Below, piece after piece: positions 7,409 through 14,602 of a stretch of DNA of 64,000 bases (positions are counted from its first letter, which is position 1; each line of letters starts with the position of its first letter). Made by a program: the position numbers and the translations under genes. The notes beneath the pieces were generated by a model that saw only the letters and a program-made list of their open reading frames with translations, was not told the DNA's origin and searched no databases. Source of the stretch: Clostridia bacterium (lineage in GTDB: Bacteria; Bacillota; Clostridia; Christensenellales; Borkfalkiaceae); contig JAFTHW010000010.1 of the NCBI GenBank assembly GCA_017457225.1, positions 1 through 64,000 of the forward strand. The letters run 5' to 3'.

Positions 7409-8431
7409 TTATAAACCCCAATCCGTCGAATCGTAAAACGAAACGTTCGGCAATTTCGTACTGTCCGCCTGTACCTCGATCATCTCCGTCAAAAAGCTGT
7501 GCACCTCAAATTTACAATCCGCCGCCTGCGAAAAACGAATTCCGCAACGGCTCAACGTCGTCGCCGTCAAAAACGGAGCTTTCAACGTCGTTTCATAGCC
7601 CGTATCTTCCAAGTTCGCCGTGACGGCGGCAACAATCTGCTCGCCGCTCATCGTCACAACTTCGGTCATAGACACCGCCGCCGCTTTCAAAAAGCTTTCC
7701 GTCCAGTCTTTCTTATCTTCCACAAACTCCTTCTTCGCCACGAGCGCCGCCTGCGGATACCCGCTCTGTTGCCCCTCTTGCGCATACAACGCTTGCAGAT
7801 CCCCCACGATCGTAAATCCGTTTTTAGCCACCTGCACCGTCACGGCAGGCTCGGCGAGCACGAAGCAATCCACGTCCGTCATCGTCCCGATGGAATTCGC
7901 GTCCGTCACCGCGCGCAAATTCACTTTTTCTTCGGATACCGCCACGTCGTTTTTGAGTTCCTGCCAAGCCACTCCGTTACGGTTGAGTACCGTCTTAAAC
8001 GTCAATCCAGGTACGCTGTTGATCTGCAAAACGCCCACGGTCTTTCCCAAAAGGGAAGAAAGATTGTCTTTTGTGTACGAAGTCGTATCTTTCGAGATCA
8101 TATATAAATTCCCGTGCGTGACGAGCCCGAGCATACGGTAATCGTCCTTTTGCCCGAGCACTTTCGCCGCTGCCGTCACGGGCATCACGCAAAAATCCGC
8201 GTTTTTATCCATATCGGTATTCGTGACTTTCGTTGCGATCACGCTCGCATTCACGACGCGGAACTCCACGTCCTCACGTCCAACGCTCATCATCTTCGCA
8301 AACGCCAACGCAGGCGCGCCGTCGGGCATATACACCGTCACCGTCTCTGCGCCGCCCTTACAAGCCCCGAACCCAAAACTCGCCAAAAGCCCTGCGATCA
8401 CCAAAGTCAATCCTCTAAATCTCTTTTTCAT
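7409..8431 (-). CDS. ABC transporter substrate-binding lipoprotein
   Basis: About 340 residues. A lipoprotein signal runs to a lipobox ending GFGAC near residue 20, so the mature protein would be lipid-anchored outside the membrane. The core resembles NMT1/THI5-like or SsuA-like binding proteins: VTVYMPDGAPALAFAKMM near the start, then ADFCVMPVTAAAKVLG and LGKTVGVLQINSVPGLTFKTVL. The ATG at 8429-8431 is preferred over an upstream one because GGAG lies just before it. The preceding TM1266-like gene ends at 8448. Ligand unknown. Confidence 0.82.
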   Translation of the reverse strand: MKKRFRGLTLVIAGLLASFGFGACKGGAETVTVYMPDGAPALAFAKMMSVGREDVEFRVVNASVIATKVTNTDMDKNADFCVMPVTAAAKVLGQKDDYRMLGLVTHGNLYMISKDTTSYTKDNLSSLLGKTVGVLQINSVPGLTFKTVLNRNGVAWQELKNDVAVSEEKVNLRAVTDANSIGTMTDVDCFVLAEPAVTVQVAKNGFTIVGDLQALYAQEGQQSGYPQAALVAKKEFVEDKKDWTESFLKAAAVSMTEVVTMSGEQIVAAVTANLEDTGYETTLKAPFLTATTLSRCGIRFSQAADCKFEVHSFLTEMIEVQADSTKLPNVSFYDSTDWGL

Positions 8432-8447
8432 TTTACTATTCTCCTTT

Positions 8448-8714
8448 TTATTTCTTTCCAAACAACGCCTTCACCGACGTTTCGGGAATCTTCCCAAGCT
8501 TACCCGTCAACGCGTTGGTCACTTCCATCGGAGCGTCTAAAACGACCGACAGAACGTTTACGTTCTTTTCTTTATACGGAATCCCCATACGCCCTAAAAT
8601 ATACTCCCCATATTCAGACAACAACGTGTTCACACGCTCGCTCACCGCCCGATCGAAAATCAGAATACTCACCACCGCAATCCGTTTATTTCCTTGTATT
8701 GTTTCTTCGTTCAT
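8448..8714 (-). CDS. TM1266-like iron-only hydrogenase system regulator
   Basis: An 88-residue ferredoxin-like-fold (ACT/NikR-C-like) protein. The family hallmarks are clear: KRIAVVSILIFDR near residue 10, GEYILGRMGIPYKEKNVNVLSVVLDAP in the middle and LTGKLGKIPETSVKALF at the end. TM1266-type proteins are usually found with [FeFe]-hydrogenase maturases; none are in this window. Here it is the first gene of a NitT/TauT ABC operon. The start at 8712-8714 follows GGCAGGTACGAG, a weak ribosome site. A terminator sits about 20 bases upstream of that site. Confidence 0.85.
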   Translation of the reverse strand: MNEETIQGNKRIAVVSILIFDRAVSERVNTLLSEYGEYILGRMGIPYKEKNVNVLSVVLDAPMEVTNALTGKLGKIPETSVKALFGKK

Positions 8715-8734
8715 CTCGTACCTGCCTACTCCTT

Positions 8735-8855
8735 TTATAAAAAAATTTACTCCTCCGCCTTAGAAAGCGAAAGAGTAATCCTTGACTTTTGAAAAACCGA
8801 ATTTTCGACAACGCTCCCGTCATCGAACGATTTTTGCCTTACTCTTTTCGCCGTC
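8735..8855 (-). promoter_or_regulatory. Attenuator-like leader with mutually exclusive hairpins
   Basis: Minus strand. A terminator stem, TTACTCTTTCGC pairing with GCGGAGGAGTAA (8747-8778, including two to three G-U pairs), is followed by a U tract (8735-8746). Its 5' arm is also complementary, base for base apart from one bulge, to GCGAAAAGAGTAA (8839-8851) located 60 bases upstream. The two pairings exclude each other, the standard antiterminator/terminator design. The intervening 60 bases can fold further. No known riboswitch class was recognised. Confidence 0.55.
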
Positions 8856-9009
8856 AGAAGCTTCTTTCGACTCAAATTTCAAAACTGTTTTCTTTCATTT
8901 TCGAGCAAAAACGACGTCGTTTCCTCTCCTTTTTTCTCACCTTTTGTCTTTTTACGGCAAATGGCAAGACGGGCATATGTGTGAACGGACAAATTCCTTC
9001 TATTATCTT

Positions 9010-9699
9010 TTACCCGTTCCAAACCCCTTCTAAACGGTGAATGGGCAAACCCTGTTCCACCCATTTCTTTTCGTACTCCGTCACGATATTCCATTCGGGA
9101 TTCCCGTTTTCGTGCAAATCGTACGTCACGTTTTGCAAATCAAACCCACAAAACGCAAACTCCTCCAAGGAAAAATCAAAAAATTCCCGATTGTCCGTCT
9201 TTTGCAACACTTTCCCGCCCTTTTTGAGGAGTTTTTTATACACCTCTAAAAAATTCCGATGCGTGAGTCGTTGCGTCGCATACCCAAGCTTGGGCAACGG
9301 AGTAGAAAAATTAAGATAAATCGCGTCCAAACTCCCCTCGGGAATATAGCAAGGCAAGCACTCCGCACGGATATTGAGAAAGCGGATGTTTTCAACGCCC
9401 TCTTTTTTCACATCCTCTAACGGAGTCAAAATCACGTTGCTCATTTTTTCCAAAGCCAAATAGTTGACGCCTGGATTGCGTTTTGCGAGTTCTCGCACAA
9501 AGCCGCCCTTCCCGCAGCCGATTTCCAACGCCACGGGATTGTCGTTTTGGAATACGCTTTTAAAATCGATCAACGCGCGAAAATTCTCCGCCGCCTCTTT
9601 CATATTCAAAATCCCGTTCGCGCCCTTGGCAAGCAACAAATCCGCGCAAGCTTCCATTCGAGCGTCAAAATTGCGCTTTCTTCTCATTCTCATCGACAT
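9010..9699 (-). CDS. trmB: tRNA (guanine-N7)-methyltransferase TrmB
   Basis: A 229-residue Rossmann-fold methyltransferase that makes m7G46 in tRNA. Visible motifs: SAM-binding VALEIGCGKGGFVRELA near residue 58, and the TrmB C-terminal HENGNPEWNIVTEYEKKW near residue 200. The normally conserved DPWPKKRH segment reads NFSTPLPKLGYATQRLTH here. This lacks the Asp and Trp but keeps the PxPK spacing and the RLTH end. GGAG lies about 8 bases before the ATG at 9697-9699. Probably co-transcribed with dut, which ends 16 bases upstream. Confidence 0.88.
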   Translation of the reverse strand: MSMRMRRKRNFDARMEACADLLLAKGANGILNMKEAAENFRALIDFKSVFQNDNPVALEIGCGKGGFVRELAKRNPGVNYLALEKMSNVILTPLEDVKKEGVENIRFLNIRAECLPCYIPEGSLDAIYLNFSTPLPKLGYATQRLTHRNFLEVYKKLLKKGGKVLQKTDNREFFDFSLEEFAFCGFDLQNVTYDLHENGNPEWNIVTEYEKKWVEQGLPIHRLEGVWNG

Positions 9700-9714
9700 A
9701 TGTCTTCTCCGAAC

Positions 9715-10149
9715 TTACTTTCTTCCCGTGCTGCCGAAGCCGCCCTCACCGCGGACGGTATCCGACAACTCTTCCGTATCCTCGAACTCCACCTTCAAAA
9801 ACGGAGCTACGACGAGTTGCGCCACGCGTTCCCCAGCCGCTACCGTTTGCAAAGCGCTCGAATGATTGTGCAGCGCGACCATGATCTCGCCTCTATAATC
9901 GGAGTCCACAACCCCTACTTTATTGGCAGGCGCAAGCCCGCGTTTACAGGCGAGTCCGCTTCTCGCATAAATGAGTCCCGCGTATCCGACGGGAATCTCC
10001 ATCGCAAGCCCCGTATGGATAAATTTCGTTTCCCCGGGCGCAATCGTGATCTCTTCGGGCAAATTATACAAATCCGCGCCTGCGGAGAATTCCGAGCCAT
10101 AGGTAGGCAGAATGGCGTTCTCGTTCAATTTTTTTACGGCAATTTTCAT
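9715..10149 (-). CDS. dut: dUTP diphosphatase (dUTPase)
   Basis: A 144-residue trimeric dUTPase that hydrolyses dUTP to dUMP and pyrophosphate. All five motifs can be read: SAGADLYN near residue 21, ARSGLACKRGL near residue 65, VGVVDSDYRGE near residue 81, RVAQLVV near residue 109 and the C-terminal RGEGGFGSTGRK. The ATG at 10147-10149 is chosen because GAGGA lies just upstream. First gene of a dut-trmB unit with a clear promoter. Confidence 0.95.
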   Translation of the reverse strand: MKIAVKKLNENAILPTYGSEFSAGADLYNLPEEITIAPGETKFIHTGLAMEIPVGYAGLIYARSGLACKRGLAPANKVGVVDSDYRGEIMVALHNHSSALQTVAAGERVAQLVVAPFLKVEFEDTEELSDTVRGEGGFGSTGRK

Positions 10150-10194
10150 ACTATTTTCCTCGTTTTTGGCATACCGCCTCTCTCTTTCCATTCC

Positions 10195-10223
10195 ATTATA
10201 ACAAATTTTGTCGAAAAAAGCAA
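10195..10223 (-). promoter_or_regulatory. Promoter of dut-trmB
   Basis: TTGCTT (10218-10223) and TATAAT (10195-10200) on the minus strand with a 17-base spacer, 45 bases upstream of dut. Confidence 0.7.
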
Positions 10224-10325
10224 GAAAAGAAGGTATTATTTTTTCTTTTCCCGCTCCTCAGTAAATATCCTCCTCCAAAAGTTTGTCTAACTTTTAAGAT
10301 TATATCACATAACAGGGAGGCGTCT

Positions 10326-10352
10326 ACGACCGCGTATTATGAGCGCGGTCGT
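10326..10352. repeat. Inverted repeat ACGACCGCG/CGCGGTCGT
   Basis: A 9-bp stem with a nine-base loop beside the terminator of the lipoprotein operon. No U tract of its own; perhaps a backup hairpin. Confidence 0.4.
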
Positions 10353-10359
10353 TTCTGCA

Positions 10360-10406
10360 TAAAAAATATACCGTTCGTTTTACAAAATGTAAAACGAACG
10401 GTATAT
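10360..10406 (-). terminator. Terminator of the first DUF4091 operon
   Basis: A perfect 18-bp stem (10366-10383 with 10389-10406) is followed on the minus strand by six U residues, 14 bases after the stop codon of the small lipoprotein gene. Confidence 0.9.
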
Positions 10407-10419
10407 TGCTGTTTTTTCT

Positions 10420-11127
10420 TTATGCCGATTCTATAACCGACTCCACCGCCGATTCCGTCCCCTCCGAAGACTCCTCTTCAGTAGGTTCTACAACTTTCAA
10501 GCGCAAGTGATCCATATAGAACGTCTTTCCCTCGCTATCGTGCGCCGGACGCTCGAATTGAATTCCCAACCCTTTGATATGAGAGCCAAACTTTTCGGGA
10601 ATCTCCATCTCCGCGAGATTAATCTCCAAAACGACCGTCGTCCAAGCTTGCGGCGCGACTTCCACCCATTCCAACGCAAGACCCGTAAACGAATAATACG
10701 CGGTACTGTATACGTGTTGGAATCCGATCGACTCGACGGTATCCTGCGCGTTGAAGACGTCGATCTCCACAGCTACGACGTTCGTATAATCGGTATAATC
10801 CAAACCCTCGGGACGCAACTCCGTCGCGTGGAAGATATACGGCTCTTTTTTCCAGCTGCGGTAATACCCCTCGAACGGATCGGGCTGTACGAACATTTTA
10901 ATACTTGCGTTACCGCTCGTTACGTACTGCGCATCTTTTTCCAACGTCACGATCCCCAACGCGTTTTGCATCATAAGATAGTTGAGGCTTCTCTGCGTTT
11001 CAAAATCGTTTACGGTAATATACGAAGTCGTTTGTTCTTCCGCCCGCGAGCTTATACCCGCGCACGCCGAAAACGCGCATGCCCCAGCCAACGATACTGC
11101 CAAAACGGCTTTTTTCCAATTCTTCAT
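10420..11127 (-). CDS. Small surface lipoprotein, beta-sandwich/CBM-like (copy 1)
   Basis: About 235 residues: signal peptide with lipobox CAFSAC near residue 18, then a predicted beta-sandwich. The pattern of strands and the phrase VNDFETQRSLNYLMM, followed by VVAVEIDVFNAQD and GKTFYMDHLRL at the end, resembles carbohydrate-binding jelly-roll domains; the exact family was not recognised. An acidic Ser/Glu tail follows. It lies directly after the DUF4091 protein (the upstream stop overlaps its GGAGG). It is paralogous to the protein at 13954-14598. Probably binds glycans beside its partner enzyme; inference. Confidence 0.7.
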   Translation of the reverse strand: MKNWKKAVLAVSLAGACAFSACAGISSRAEEQTTSYITVNDFETQRSLNYLMMQNALGIVTLEKDAQYVTSGNASIKMFVQPDPFEGYYRSWKKEPYIFHATELRPEGLDYTDYTNVVAVEIDVFNAQDTVESIGFQHVYSTAYYSFTGLALEWVEVAPQAWTTVVLEINLAEMEIPEKFGSHIKGLGIQFERPAHDSEGKTFYMDHLRLKVVEPTEEESSEGTESAVESVIESA

Positions 11128-11131
11128 TTTC

Positions 11132-13792
11132 TCAATCCTCCAACGTCCATTCGCCAAACCCGAGCGTTGCGTTTCCATTCACATCGAAACGGATCGCGTC
11201 CAACACGCCGTTTTCACCGAGATTCAAAAGATATACGGGAATTTCGATCTCATTCCAACCCGCTTGCAACTCCACCGTACTCATTTCTATGTACGTATTC
11301 GCTTTCTTGCCTTTCCCGCGGAGCAACACGCTTGTTGCCTCGCCGTAGTTATAGACTTTGAACGTGACAGAAGCGTAGTTCGTCGAAAGTTCGAAATCTT
11401 TGACGTCGAAGCGAATGGACGGCGCACCTTTCGTATCGGTCATTTCCGCTTTGATCAGTTCCACACCCTCGACCGTATCCGTCGTCACCGTAGCCGTCGT
11501 CGATTTGAAATGCGCGACCAGTTTATCGCTCAATTCTGCCACCGTGAGCGTTTTGGAATCCTCGCCAAGATCCATAGAGAGCCCGTACGCTTTTCCGTCC
11601 ACCGTCGTCGCTATGTTCAAAGGATTGCTTACACCCGACAACGCAATCTTCACGGAATACAATACCGCTCCGTTTTTGCTAACGCCGTCCATGAGTAACG
11701 TTCCGTTCACGTTCACTTCTCTGCCCTCGGGCGCAGAGATACGCACCGTCGCCGTATGTCCGTTTTTGTCGATACTTTCCACGATCACGCCTGCGCTTTC
11801 TCCGAGTTCCAATGCGCTGAGCAACAGTTTGCGGCTTGCGTAAAACTCCGCAACGGTGTCGTTGTAATAATTGATAATCGTCTTTCCTTTATAGTACAAG
11901 TTTTCAACGAGATACGCAAAGAAGCTATCAAAACCGTCGTCGTCCACACCCCGCGCGTTATACATCTCTTTCAACGCGTAAAGCATATCGTATTCCTCGT
12001 TCCCGTCGCAAATCCCTTTGAGTCGAATACTCGCCACCGGTCCGTACACGCCGTACTCTCTTCCAGGATAACAGAGCATACCGTCGCCGTTCATAAACGG
12101 GAATCGCAAAGGCTCGCCGTAGTATTCTTGTACCTGATAATGCTCGTCGTCACGTATGACATCCGCGTAACCTGCAAAACTGTACTGCGTAAATCTCCAA
12201 TAGAGCTGTCCAACGATGTCGTAATCGTACATCATCCAAGCCATAAGTTTCGAGCCTATCATCGCGTCTTCGATATGATACGTAGGCCAAGGATGAATTG
12301 GATTGACCGTGGAATAACACCATACCTCGCCGCCGTTTTTCTCCGCGTACGCAATCAACTCTTCCGTCGCCTGTTCGTTGGAGAATTTATCGATCGTAGG
12401 AACGAAGCAAACCGCAGGAGGAGTCAATCCATTTTTCGCGCAGTAGTCGTCGAGCACCTTAAAGCTCGTACCTGTCAATAAGTGTCGAACATTCCGAACA
12501 CCATCAGAGATCAATATTTGTAAGCTTTGAAATTCTTCTTGGCTCATATCTTCAGGTTTCGCAAACGTCCGTTCCACATCCCCAAGGGTCGAAGTTTCTC
12601 CGCTCAAGATCCAATCCCCAACCTCTTCGTCCGCTTGATTCGCCGCCGTATAGCTATAATATACTTTCGCCCCGCCGTTCTCCTGACGTTCGTACTCATC
12701 ACACCACGTCATATACGTGTATGCCTTTTCAAATAAGTTTTGCTTCACTTCCAAGCTGCGGATTGCGACTTCCATCAACCATTGTTTGTATTCCTGCACG
12801 TTCAAAGTCGTTCCCACGCTTGAACCCGTCGCGAATACAGGCAACTCATACAATGTACATCTAGGATTGTTATGCGAAGCGACTACTTTATCCAAATAAT
12901 CGTCCGCCTGCCCCAGATGATAGGAGTGCAACAACTGTTGCGTGGTAGGCACGGAATTAATCGTCGCTCTGTGATCGAGGAAGAAATCGTAATACGTCTG
13001 CGCCATCTCCAACGAGCCGTCCAATTCCGCGTACGGGATCTCGCAATAAAGGCCCTCAAAACAGCTTTTTGCATATGCCGTATCCGACAGCGTATAATCG
13101 TAGATTTTAATCTCTACCGGAACGTCGTAACTCTTGGAGGCAAATGTCACGTTAAACGAGCCCGTGTACGTACCCGCCGCCTGCGTCTTATCCGCGATGA
13201 GTTCGATCCAAACGGACTGATTATCCCCCGCTTTGACTTTGTTTTCTCCGTACTCCAACGCATTCGCGTACGGGATCAACGCATCGGTATAATCCCCCGC
13301 GCCCGTAGGCGCGCCTTTATCCCAAATGGTATCGACGGTAATAAATTTCCCGTGATAAACGTTAAAGGACTCCTTTTTCAGTACGTCGCCGCTTGCGTTC
13401 GTAAGATCGTTGAGCGCAATCGCGTACTCTCCGTCCTCTTCGGCGGAGATCACGATCTGTCCGCCCTCTTTTTCATTTCTCACAGCAGAAATCTTCAACG
13501 TAGTATTTCCGTAGTACTGGGAATAATTATACTCACGCAAAAACTTTTCCGCACCCGTAGCTGTCCACACCGCCGTAGTCGGCTCGGCAGGTGTTTCCGA
13601 ACTCTCCTCCGAGCTCTCCAGGGTCGACGAACTTTCCGACGAATCGATAGAAGATTCCACCGACGAACTCTCCAAAGCCGAAGAAGAACTTTCCCTGACC
13701 TCGTCGTCTTCACAACTTACGGCAGACGTCGCCACCGAGCCCAATGTCATCAGGGCAAGCAACGTCGCCAACCATCTTCTCATTTTTTTCAT
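11132..13792 (-). CDS. DUF4091/GH123-like surface lipoprotein (copy 1)
   Basis: An 886-residue lipoprotein: signal peptide to Cys27 (SAVSC), a Ser/Glu-rich linker to about residue 70, an N-terminal beta domain (YGNTTLKISAVRNEKEGGQI), a long central region that looks like a TIM barrel, then a C-terminal beta-sandwich (SVTFKVYNYGEATSVLLRG). The central motif TWCDEYERQENGG carries an Asp-Glu pair like the catalytic dyad of GH123 N-acetylgalactosaminidases, but the substrate is not established. AGGAG is upstream of the ATG at 13790-13792. A paralogue is encoded at 14603-17281, and both are paired with small lipoproteins. Confidence 0.75.
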   Translation of the reverse strand: MKKMRRWLATLLALMTLGSVATSAVSCEDDEVRESSSSALESSSVESSIDSSESSSTLESSEESSETPAEPTTAVWTATGAEKFLREYNYSQYYGNTTLKISAVRNEKEGGQIVISAEEDGEYAIALNDLTNASGDVLKKESFNVYHGKFITVDTIWDKGAPTGAGDYTDALIPYANALEYGENKVKAGDNQSVWIELIADKTQAAGTYTGSFNVTFASKSYDVPVEIKIYDYTLSDTAYAKSCFEGLYCEIPYAELDGSLEMAQTYYDFFLDHRATINSVPTTQQLLHSYHLGQADDYLDKVVASHNNPRCTLYELPVFATGSSVGTTLNVQEYKQWLMEVAIRSLEVKQNLFEKAYTYMTWCDEYERQENGGAKVYYSYTAANQADEEVGDWILSGETSTLGDVERTFAKPEDMSQEEFQSLQILISDGVRNVRHLLTGTSFKVLDDYCAKNGLTPPAVCFVPTIDKFSNEQATEELIAYAEKNGGEVWCYSTVNPIHPWPTYHIEDAMIGSKLMAWMMYDYDIVGQLYWRFTQYSFAGYADVIRDDEHYQVQEYYGEPLRFPFMNGDGMLCYPGREYGVYGPVASIRLKGICDGNEEYDMLYALKEMYNARGVDDDGFDSFFAYLVENLYYKGKTIINYYNDTVAEFYASRKLLLSALELGESAGVIVESIDKNGHTATVRISAPEGREVNVNGTLLMDGVSKNGAVLYSVKIALSGVSNPLNIATTVDGKAYGLSMDLGEDSKTLTVAELSDKLVAHFKSTTATVTTDTVEGVELIKAEMTDTKGAPSIRFDVKDFELSTNYASVTFKVYNYGEATSVLLRGKGKKANTYIEMSTVELQAGWNEIEIPVYLLNLGENGVLDAIRFDVNGNATLGFGEWTLED

Positions 13793-13908
13793 ATAATACT
13801 CCTTTTATCTCTCTAATGCAAAAGTCCGAGAATCAATATCTTGGTATCCAGCGGAAAAACGGAGTCTGTTCAAATTTCTCAACCTTCTCCATTCTTCCTC
13901 GTCCGTTT

Positions 13909-13940
13909 AAAAAATACCGCGGACGGAAACGTCCGCGGTA
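13909..13940 (-). terminator. Terminator of the second DUF4091 operon
   Basis: TACCGCGGACG / CGTCCGCGGTA stem (13915-13940) followed by six U residues on the minus strand, 14 bases past the stop of the copy 2 small lipoprotein. It isolates the two tandem gene pairs. Confidence 0.9.
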
Positions 13941-13953
13941 TTCCGAGTTTCGC

Positions 13954-14598
13954 TTAACTTTCTTTCATTTCCAAGCGGAAATTATCCACGTAGAACGTTC
14001 TACCTGCCGTTTCCTTAGAAGTAGGACGGTCGAAAACAAAGCCAATAGCAACCGCTTTCTTGTTATACGCTTGAGGGATCGACAACGACGTGATTTCCAT
14101 TGTAACCGTCGTCCAAGCCTCGGGCGCAAGGGTATAAAAGGTAGCTCTACCCGTCTGGAAGCCACGGTTGACTTCTTTATACGCAAGGTTTACACCGATC
14201 TGCTGCTCGGTCGTCTCCGCGTTATACACGTCAATCTTGACCGAAGCAACGTTTCTGAACGAAGTATAATTCTTTCCTGCTTTCTTCAAATTCAACGTAT
14301 GCATAAATGCAGGAACGCGCGCGTCGTACTGCGCTACGTCGCCAAACAGATTGGGCTGTACCCAAACCTTCATACTTGCATCGCCGTCGGTGATGTACTC
14401 TTTCTCTTCCTGCAAGGTAATTTTCCCGAGGAGTTGTTGCATCATTACATAGTTCAAATCGCTTTGATTTTCAAAACTGTTTACAACCACGGGAGTAGTC
14501 GCCGTTTCCGCAGCGTTCGTCGTGATACCGCCGCAAGCGGAGAACGCGCATACTGCCGCAAGAATCGTACCGAATAAAAACTTTTTAATCTTTTTCAT
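13954..14598 (-). CDS. Small surface lipoprotein, beta-sandwich/CBM-like (copy 2)
   Basis: About 214 residues. Lipoprotein signal with CAFSAC near residue 22, then the same domain as copy 1: VVVNSFENQSDLNYVMMQQLLG against the equivalent start, VASVKIDVYNAET in the middle, and GRTFYVDNFRLEMKES at the end. It lacks the acidic tail of copy 1. The ATG at 14596-14598 follows GGAGG that overlaps the stop codon of the upstream hydrolase-like gene, so the pair is co-translated. Role inferred as glycan binding; it could equally be a structural partner of the large protein. Confidence 0.7.
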   Translation of the reverse strand: MKKIKKFLFGTILAAVCAFSACGGITTNAAETATTPVVVNSFENQSDLNYVMMQQLLGKITLQEEKEYITDGDASMKVWVQPNLFGDVAQYDARVPAFMHTLNLKKAGKNYTSFRNVASVKIDVYNAETTEQQIGVNLAYKEVNRGFQTGRATFYTLAPEAWTTVTMEITSLSIPQAYNKKAVAIGFVFDRPTSKETAGRTFYVDNFRLEMKES

Positions 14599-14602
14599 CG
14601 TC

